From an uncultured Lachnospiraceae bacterium (GTDB lineage: Bacteria; Bacillota; Clostridia; Lachnospirales; Lachnospiraceae): a stretch of 64,000 bases of DNA. Shown piece after piece: positions 58,262 to 64,000 of this stretch. The stretch is taken from contig CALWLY010000003.1 in the NCBI GenBank assembly GCA_944381635.1, positions 1 through 64,000 of the forward strand. The letters run 5' to 3'. The notes under the pieces were generated by a model. The model saw only the letters and a program-made list of their open reading frames with translations. It had not been told where the DNA came from and did not search any database. Each line of letters opens with the position of its first letter. Position 1 is the first letter of the stretch. The position numbers and the translations under genes were made by a program.

Positions 58262-61200
58262 ATGGTTGGGCGTATAAATTTATTTATTAAGCAGGAATTT
58301 TTAAAAGAAAAAACATTTTGGACACAAATTCTGGGGAAAGAGTTATATCAGAAAATTTCTTTTGATTGCGAAAAAAAATTTGTAGAAGTAGATTACTTAA
58401 AGGATCAGACTCTGGCACAGCAATTCTGGTCATTCACTGTGCAGGAGAAAGAAAGACAGAGAACTGTGGAAGGAATTCAAGAAACCGAATTGTTTGGTTC
58501 CTTTTTTTCAGCGGCGGTTTCCGGGTATATCGCTTATCGGGAAATGGAGATAAAAAAGCTTTCTTTTTTGCAGGACGTTTTTAAGACTGTGGAAAAGATT
58601 CTGTACCAAAGTATCAGAGAAATTCCCATGAGAGTTCTTATCTTTGAAATGCAGAGACAGAAAAAAGAGGGAAAGCTTTTCGGAAAAGATCCAGAGGAAG
58701 AATATCAGTATTACTGCAGAAGACTTTTGAAAAATACGACATATAGAAAAGAGCTGGGAGAAAAATATCCGGAAATGGTACGTCTCTTATTTGTCAAAAT
58801 GGAGTTTGCTTTTCAAAATCTGAGAAATCTTTTGGAGCAGTTTGAAAAAGAAAAAGAGAAACTGGAGAAAGAACTGTGTGGCGGGGAAAAAATTTCTTTT
58901 ATACAAAACTTATTGATTGGCGATTCAGATAGCCATCAGGGAGGAAAGACAGTAATCCGCTGTTGGTTTGACAATGGGAGAATGGCTGTCTATAAACCGC
59001 ATTCTATCAGGAAAGAAAAACTTTATCAAAAGCTTTATGGATGGTTTTGCCAAAAGTGTGGAATGGAAGCGTTTTTCTTTTTTATGGAAGGAGAGGGAGA
59101 CTATGGATGGGAAGAATATCTCTCCGTAAAAGAGTGTCAAACCGTGGAAGAAGTAAAGCGGTATTTTAAAAGGATGGGGGTACATCTCTGTCTCTGCACG
59201 CTTCTGGGTGGAACAGATATGCATCAGGGTAATTTTCTGGCAGTGGGAGAACATCCGGTATTGTTTGATTTGGAAACTGTTCCGGGTGTGCGGAAAAAAG
59301 AAAAATGTGAAAGTGCAGATGAAATTATCAAAGAAATGCTGAGAGACAGTGTTTCTAAAACAGGTATCCTGCCGTTTCCGGCATGGCGCTACAAGGGGCA
59401 GGGAATTATTTTAAGTGCGCTATATCGGGAAAATGAAGTGAGGACAACAGTAAAGCTTCCGGTAGTAAGAAAGCCGAAAACTTCTGAAATGTACCTGGAT
59501 TATCAGGTTAGGGAAATGCACCCTGGCAGCAGTCTTCCGATTTATCAGGGAAAAAAGGCAGATCCAACAGATTATATGGGGGATGTTCAGGAGGGGTTTG
59601 AGAAAGCATATAGGATATGGATGGAACATAGCCGAGAAGTAAAAGAACTTTTACAGCCTTTTTGGAATTGCACTTCCCGTTTCCTTACAAGACATACTCA
59701 GCAGTACAGCATGTACTTATCGACTTCTATAAATCCTTTGTTTTTACAGAGTACAGAAAGAAGGCTCACATTTTTGCAAATAATGCAAAAAGAAGAGAGG
59801 AGCAGAGAAATCGTTTCAAAAGAAATCAGGGATATGTTTCAGATGGATATTCCTATGCTGGAGTATAAGGGAAAAGAAGATTTACCTTTGTTTGGACAGT
59901 CTCCCTTTGCGTATTGTCAAAATAGAATTGGTAAAGTGGGCGAGTTGGATTTAAATAGACAGATAGATTTGATTCAGATTTCTCTTAAAATGCTGCGTGA
60001 GTGTCAACCAGAGACACAGAAATGGGAAAAAAGTGAAATAAAAGACACAGACAGAAAATTCTATTTTTCGAAGAAATGGAATTCTTTGGAAAAGGCAGCA
60101 TGGGAAAAGCTGGGAAATATGTTGAAAGAACACGCATTTTTAGGTGAAGAGGATATTGGGTGGCTGACGCTTGCTTATGAGGGGCCTTGTTCCTGGGAAA
60201 TGAAACCGGCAGATTTGGATTTTTATGGAGGAATCGGAGGAATTGCTGTTTTCTTAGCGCAGACAATGAGATTGCAGCGGGGAAACAGTAGCGAACTTTA
60301 TAAAAGAGCTATAAAGAAATTGTTCGATTTTACCGATAAAGGTGAAAACGTGAAGCAGCACGGTACAGGGCTTATGGTCGGCACAGGTTCTCTTGTGTTT
60401 TCTTATCTGTTGCTGCATCATCTCACGGGAGAGAGAAAGTTTGTCTCTTATGCTGAGAAGCAGGCTGTTTTTTTGGAGAGAGAATACGAAAAGGATGAGG
60501 AAGACGATCTTCTCTCCGGAAATGCGGGAGCAATCGTAATGCTTACCTGGCTGTATCGCCTTACTCATAATAGGAAATGGCTGGAGACGGCGGTAAAAAT
60601 CGGAGATTTTCTGTGGAAAAAGTCAGAGGAACAGGAGAGAGGACGGGGATTTGTCTCAAAAGAATCCGAATGCGCTTTGGGAGGAATGGCGCACGGGAAT
60701 AGTGGATTTATCGTGGCATATGCCTCACTGCTGGAACTTACCGGAAAAGAAAAATACAAAGAAAGGATCGATAGCCTGCTTTGTTATGAGGACTCTCATT
60801 ATTCCGGGGAAAAGAACAACTGGCGCGATCTGCGCTTCCCGGATCAGGAAACTTATGCAAACGCCTGGTGTCATGGGGCGGCGGGTATTCTGCTTGGCAG
60901 AATGAAACTGCTGTCGGTAAAGGAATATGCCGAAAATGAGAGGATCATGGAAGATATAAAGAACGCAGCGGAAATTTTGTTTTTTTCTTCGGAGAGAAAA
61001 GAGCTATGCATTTGCCACGGCATGGCTGGGAATTATTGGATTATGACAAAATATAAAGAGAGATTCGGGGTAAATAGACAACAGCAGGAAGCTATGGACG
61101 AGATAAAAGGGCAGATTTTAAAAGCTGTTTTGGATGACAAAAATATGTTGACGAGAGAGAAAAGCACGATGGGATTCATGACCGGAATTTCGGGAATAGC

Positions 61201-61270
61201 GTTTGTATTGGGAGTAGAAGCAAAGAAATGCAGAAGAAAGAAAAGAATAAAAATGGAGTTTCAGGTATAA
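58262..61270 (+). CDS. lanM: Class II lanthionine synthetase LanM
   Basis: LanM phosphorylates and dehydrates Ser/Thr in the precursor and then closes thioether rings with Cys. The 1002-residue protein has the N-terminal dehydratase domain (about 120-560) with GDSDSHQGGK near residue 222, YKPHS near 246 and GGTDMHQGNF near 317 leading to LFDLETV, and a C-terminal LanC-like cyclase domain (about 640-990) with zinc ligands Cys870 in WCHGAAG and Cys918-His919 in CHGMAG. Its length is in the usual LanM range. The start has a weak ribosome site, 187 bases behind lanA. No lanT or lanFEG follows within this window. Confidence 0.96.
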   Translation: MVGRINLFIKQEFLKEKTFWTQILGKELYQKISFDCEKKFVEVDYLKDQTLAQQFWSFTVQEKERQRTVEGIQETELFGSFFSAAVSGYIAYREMEIKKLSFLQDVFKTVEKILYQSIREIPMRVLIFEMQRQKKEGKLFGKDPEEEYQYYCRRLLKNTTYRKELGEKYPEMVRLLFVKMEFAFQNLRNLLEQFEKEKEKLEKELCGGEKISFIQNLLIGDSDSHQGGKTVIRCWFDNGRMAVYKPHSIRKEKLYQKLYGWFCQKCGMEAFFFFMEGEGDYGWEEYLSVKECQTVEEVKRYFKRMGVHLCLCTLLGGTDMHQGNFLAVGEHPVLFDLETVPGVRKKEKCESADEIIKEMLRDSVSKTGILPFPAWRYKGQGIILSALYRENEVRTTVKLPVVRKPKTSEMYLDYQVREMHPGSSLPIYQGKKADPTDYMGDVQEGFEKAYRIWMEHSREVKELLQPFWNCTSRFLTRHTQQYSMYLSTSINPLFLQSTERRLTFLQIMQKEERSREIVSKEIRDMFQMDIPMLEYKGKEDLPLFGQSPFAYCQNRIGKVGELDLNRQIDLIQISLKMLRECQPETQKWEKSEIKDTDRKFYFSKKWNSLEKAAWEKLGNMLKEHAFLGEEDIGWLTLAYEGPCSWEMKPADLDFYGGIGGIAVFLAQTMRLQRGNSSELYKRAIKKLFDFTDKGENVKQHGTGLMVGTGSLVFSYLLLHHLTGERKFVSYAEKQAVFLEREYEKDEEDDLLSGNAGAIVMLTWLYRLTHNRKWLETAVKIGDFLWKKSEEQERGRGFVSKESECALGGMAHGNSGFIVAYASLLELTGKEKYKERIDSLLCYEDSHYSGEKNNWRDLRFPDQETYANAWCHGAAGILLGRMKLLSVKEYAENERIMEDIKNAAEILFFSSERKELCICHGMAGNYWIMTKYKERFGVNRQQQEAMDEIKGQILKAVLDDKNMLTREKSTMGFMTGISGIAFVLGVEAKKCRRKKRIKMEFQV

Positions 61271-61489
61271 AATCTTAAGGCCGTTTGAAAATGTGAAATT
61301 CATTTACAAAACGGGAACCTCGATTTGCATTCGAAGCTTTCTATTTTTCAATCAGACGAATTAAAAGTTACATAATAGAGACAAAAAATGACAGAATGGG
61401 TTATTTTTATATAATCTTGAAAATTTATGCTAGAATACAATTATCAAATTCGAATTTGACTAAAATAAATTGGAAGGAGAAGAGATTAT
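61271..61489 (+). promoter_or_regulatory. AT-rich promoter region with a 16-bp palindrome
   Basis: A TAGAAT -10 candidate lies at 61431-61436 (no good -35) and the perfect palindrome TCAAATTCGAATTTGA at 61444-61459 overlaps the expected start of transcription, a position suited to a repressor. No gene is seen in the 219 bases. Confidence 0.4.
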
Positions 61490-61978
61490 ATGAAAAGAAT
61501 TAAGAAAAATTTAGTAGTCGCTGGAGCTGTTGCTTGTTTTTTGGGAATGAATATGGTAACTTTTGCGGCAGAGATTCCGCAGGAAGTGCACGAAAAAATT
61601 AATCCTAAAGCTGTAATTATACGGGAAAATGTTCCTAGTGAAGAAGCCATGAAAGATACAACATACTATCAAGGACCTAACCAAGGTTCCACAGCCATTG
61701 ATACACGTGATACGAGCTGGAATGTTTGGGGAGCAAGTGAGGATGCAGTTGTAGGAGGTGTTAGTGGAGCATATCCGGTGGGATATTCGGAACATATTAA
61801 AGATGGAGAAGTGCTCGATACATGGCATTATACTAGAACATACCTCAGTGAGGTTTTTAAAAGAGGAGATTCAGGAAGAGTCTGGGAAAGAGGAACGGTA
61901 AGAGCTAAGGGAAGTTTTTGCGATTATGGTGTGTGGGATTCATATACACATATTGTTAAGTACGGAACAGAAGAGTAA
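61490..61978 (+). CDS. Secreted protein of unknown function
   Basis: I do not recognise this 162-residue protein. It has a clear Sec signal peptide (MKRIKKNLVVAGAVACF..., cleavage near VTFAAE, residue 27), then a Tyr/Trp/Gly-rich mature part with SWNVWGASEDAVVGGVSG, YSEHIKDGEVLDTWHY and GRVWERGTVRAKGSFCDYG. Aromatic, glycine-rich secreted peptides beside a permease-like gene recall lactococcin 972-type bacteriocins, but the family's own motifs are not matched. AAGGAG precedes ATG. A GCAGTGCG/CGCACTGC hairpin (61996-62023) follows, so it can be transcribed alone or with the next gene. Confidence 0.8.
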   Translation: MKRIKKNLVVAGAVACFLGMNMVTFAAEIPQEVHEKINPKAVIIRENVPSEEAMKDTTYYQGPNQGSTAIDTRDTSWNVWGASEDAVVGGVSGAYPVGYSEHIKDGEVLDTWHYTRTYLSEVFKRGDSGRVWERGTVRAKGSFCDYGVWDSYTHIVKYGTEE

Positions 61979-61995
61979 ATACAAGAGAAAACAGA

Positions 61996-62030
61996 GCAGT
62001 GCGGCAGTGCAAAGTCGCACTGCTTCTATT
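61996..62030 (+). terminator. Weak terminator after the secreted protein gene
   Basis: GCAGTGCG (61996-62003) pairs with CGCACTGC (62016-62023), followed by TTCTATT. Partial read-through into the membrane protein gene is likely. Confidence 0.5.
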
Positions 62031-62044
62031 ACAATAGGGAAAAT

Positions 62045-63079
62045 ATGAAGAAAAAACTATATTATTTTTTGATTTTTATTGAATATACAGTTGTTTTGTT
62101 AAGTATATCTTTGCTGCTATATGGAATCGCAATGTTATCGTATGATAATCAAAATAAAGGACGCGTGTTTCTATTTCTGCAGCATGAAAGTGATCCCAGA
62201 ATCATAAAAGATATTGGACAATTTGAAGAGATTGAAAGTAGATTATCCCACCTGGATAATTGTAAGTATTACGAAATTTATATTCAGCCAATTCATCAAA
62301 ATGTTTTTGGCTCAAAAGATCAAGAAGTAATCCAGGCGATTCAAATCAGTGAAAATGTTCAAGAGGACTTTAAACTAAACCTGGCAGAAGGGCGAAAGTT
62401 TAGTAAGAGCGATTTTAGTATCAGCGAAAATAAAATACCGGTTATTTTGGGCCATAATTTTTCTGATTTACTTCATGTTGGAGACAGTTTCATAGCAGAA
62501 TATTTGTTTGATGAATATGAATTTGAAGTTATCGGAATATTACAGCCTCATCCCGGAGTGGACGTCATTAATGGTATTTACTTTTTGGATGATAGAATCA
62601 TTATGCCTAGTTTTTGGATTTCTAATGACAGCTGTGTTACAGATGGAATAAAAATACATTATGCAAATAAAACGAGTGGAAAAATAGAAACAGATGAGCG
62701 AAATGCTCCGGAAGTGTTGGAAGAGATTCAGGATATCATTGAAGATACACCAGCTGGAGAATACTCTGTGAATTCTTCCTCTCTTGATTATAATATAAAA
62801 TCATTTTTGGGATTAAGTATTAGGACGATAGTTATTCTTAACTTTGTTATCATATGTATTACGTCTCTATTGTTGTTAAAAACCTTAAAAAAATTGGGGT
62901 CATTTAGCTTCAAAGAGGGAGTGGGTTTACTGGTACTGGATCTTTTGGCATGTTTTTTGGTTTTGGAAGTGATGGAAGTAATTGGGATTTATTTCGGAAT
63001 TCATTCCAGTAAGTTAGTGACAATACTTTCCGCCGTTTATCCCATGGTTCTTACCAGCATCAGACCAGGAATCAGATAA
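62045..63079 (+). CDS. Membrane protein with MacB/FtsX-like layout
   Basis: The 344-residue protein has one N-terminal helix (about 8-30), a large extracellular domain (about 35-255) containing LAEGRKFSKSDFSISENKIPVILGHNF and HVGDSF...FEVIGIL (shown in parts), and two C-terminal helices (about 265-285 and 300-325). Segments such as EGRKFSKSD, PVILG, VGD and FEVIGIL resemble the extracellular core of MacB-type ABC permeases, but only three membrane helices are visible and no ATPase is next to it. It could be a permease subunit or a remnant role in peptide export or self-protection; this is inference from context. Confidence 0.72.
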   Translation: MKKKLYYFLIFIEYTVVLLSISLLLYGIAMLSYDNQNKGRVFLFLQHESDPRIIKDIGQFEEIESRLSHLDNCKYYEIYIQPIHQNVFGSKDQEVIQAIQISENVQEDFKLNLAEGRKFSKSDFSISENKIPVILGHNFSDLLHVGDSFIAEYLFDEYEFEVIGILQPHPGVDVINGIYFLDDRIIMPSFWISNDSCVTDGIKIHYANKTSGKIETDERNAPEVLEEIQDIIEDTPAGEYSVNSSSLDYNIKSFLGLSIRTIVILNFVIICITSLLLLKTLKKLGSFSFKEGVGLLVLDLLACFLVLEVMEVIGIYFGIHSSKLVTILSAVYPMVLTSIRPGIR

Positions 63080-63358
63080 ACAGAGGAACGAACAAGCCGA
63101 GTAAAATTCAGCTGAAAATTTTTCGGAACTGGAATCTTATTTTAAAAAGTATGGGGTTACCTATAAGAAATATTGTACACGGTAAATCCCCAGTACCGTG
63201 TACGGAAGATGACATGACAGATGAAGGACAGAAAATGACAAAAGAGGACAAAATGTTCATGAAGAAGAAACATTGTGATACACTCAATTTCATCAGATAC
63301 CTGTATGACTGGCCGGGTAAGAATGAGGTTCTGTAATACAAGAAAAGAAGGTGTGTAT
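63080..63358 (+). other. Intergenic region with a perfect 10-bp hairpin
   Basis: GTACACGGTA (63175-63184) and TACCGTGTAC (63194-63203) form a perfect 10-bp stem with a 9-base loop, no T run following. A 61-codon frame (63151-63336) crosses it but has no ribosome binding site and no recognisable product, so I do not call it a gene. Confidence 0.45.
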
Positions 63359-64000
63359 ATGAGAAAGATGAGAGTATGGCTAGGGTTACTTTCAATGTGT
63401 GCGGTAATGACGGTTCCCATGACAAGCAATGCTGAAGAACTGAAGCCTTCGTTAAAAACGATGGAGAGTGTGAAAGAAAATCAACTGAAATCGGATAATA
63501 CGAAATCAACTGAAATCGGATAATACGATGAAAATCTATGTGGACTCGGTTGGGAATTATGTTTTCCATAATATTCCTAACCAAGGTCAAAATGTGAAGG
63601 CAACGGCGGTATATGTGGATGAAACAAAAGAAGTTCGCACAAAGACATTAGCTGCAGCAGCAGTACAAGATAGAGCGAACTATGCTTATGACATCGAGAA
63701 TAATCCGGTTTATATTGGAACATGGAATGGTGTTGCAACCTATGCGAGGCATACGCTCGGTGCGAGAATTTCCAGTGGAGGATTGAATTACCTGATTTCG
63801 ACTGGTGATGCAACATGGTATAACAAGTCTGGAAATGTTGCACTTCCTTATCGAAATGGAAATTCTACAGTTCCAGAACATAAGAATCAGGTGGATGTCG
63901 CTAAAGGAACATCATTTGTTGTAATTAATCCAGATACAAACGAAAATATAATCGTTAAGGTAAACGATTTTGGCCCGCAGCAGAATACAGAGCTCGGGAA
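63359..64000 (+). pseudogene. Secreted RlpA-like protein disrupted by a 25-bp tandem duplication (runs off the window)
   Basis: ATG 63359 opens a signal peptide (ends near SNAEE) and the frame stops at 63521-63523, giving 54 residues. The stop lies in the second copy of a 25-bp duplication (63478-63502 and 63503-63527). With one copy removed, the frame runs on without a stop to the end of the window, 158 further codons, including DVAKGTSFVVINPDTNE and VKVNDFGPQQNTEL. This resembles the double-psi barrel of RlpA-like proteins, which act on or bind peptidoglycan. AGAAAAGAAGG precedes ATG. An ATG at 63528 restarts the frame but has neither ribosome site nor signal peptide. The gene is off as written, and reversible by repeat contraction. 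Confidence 0.75.
63478..63527 (+). repeat. 25-bp perfect tandem duplication inside a gene
   Basis: The unit AAATCAACTGAAATCGGATA plus ATACG is present twice without a break (63478-63502, 63503-63527). As 25 is not a multiple of three, one copy more or less switches the reading frame of the host gene. Confidence 0.95.

Noticed and set aside
61490-61978. Lactococcin 972 family bacteriocin
   Set aside because: Size, signal peptide and context are suggestive, but the family's characteristic mature-region pattern is not matched, so it is left as unknown.
63151-63336. Small 61-codon gene upstream of the RlpA-like gene
   Set aside because: There is no ribosome binding site, a perfect hairpin cuts through it and the product resembles nothing I know.
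63528-64000. Independent gene starting at ATG 63528
   Set aside because: It has no ribosome binding site or signal peptide, and the frame joins exactly to the upstream signal peptide once the 25-bp duplication is removed, so it is better read as the rest of a disrupted gene.

Overview
This 64 kb window looks like chromosomal DNA from a gut-type Lachnospiraceae (Clostridia, Bacillota); a Blautia/Ruminococcus-like genome is my best guess from gene content. The pointers are the cdaA-cdaR-glmM operon, RecD2, an MreB/Mbl protein, a Spo0A-type DNA-binding domain, AGGAGG-type ribosome binding sites and moderate GC. No rRNA, tRNA, phage, transposase or CRISPR array was recognised.

Region 1 (1-18900) is housekeeping on the plus strand: an S41 protease, uvrB-uvrA, an MreB/Mbl-type actin, recD2-comF, two unknown membrane proteins, the c-di-AMP/cell-wall operon cdaA-cdaR-glmM, an HPr protein and leuA. 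Composite hairpin repeats sit in the gaps at 1-210 and 8100-8330, and again at 29199-29352.

Region 2 (18970-42250) is envelope and polysaccharide. It has a DUF3048 lipoprotein, RmlD, a large membrane protein, GDP-fucose synthesis (gmd, fcl, manC), a stand-alone Spo0A DNA-binding domain, and then a capsule/exopolysaccharide locus: a priming sugar-phosphate transferase, a Wzz-like protein with what looks like a dead kinase domain, an EpsG-like polymerase and seven other glycosyltransferases. A heterodimeric ABC exporter follows. No Wzx-type flippase was seen in the locus.

Region 3 (42260-55100) is metabolism and stress: GH51 arabinofuranosidase, L-cysteine desulfidase-like protein, MATE exporter, prolyl-tRNA editing protein, XpaC-TelA pair, iron alcohol dehydrogenase, HAD phosphatase, a single-aptamer glycine riboswitch before an alanine/glycine:cation symporter, and a PHP phosphoesterase. 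A promoter-to-terminator small RNA facing a decayed hydrophobic peptide (about 47377-47600) looks like a broken type I toxin-antitoxin locus.

Region 4 (55100-64000) is AT-rich, probably acquired, and the most interesting part. An unknown protein, a LytTR response regulator and an AgrC-like kinase lead directly into a 46-residue lantibiotic precursor, absent from a simple ORF list because of its size, and a 1002-residue LanM synthetase. The precursor has a mersacidin/lacticin-481/salivaricin-type lipid II ring motif but no GG/GA leader cleavage site, and no LanT or LanFEG lies in the window. The kinase gene is broken at an A9 run containing the dnaX-type slippery heptamer; a -1 shift restores its C-terminus and ends four bases before the precursor's ribosome binding site. 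Upstream is a pair of direct repeats 21 bp apart beside a weak -35. Further on are a secreted protein, a permease-like membrane protein and a secreted RlpA-like protein switched off by a 25-bp tandem duplication.
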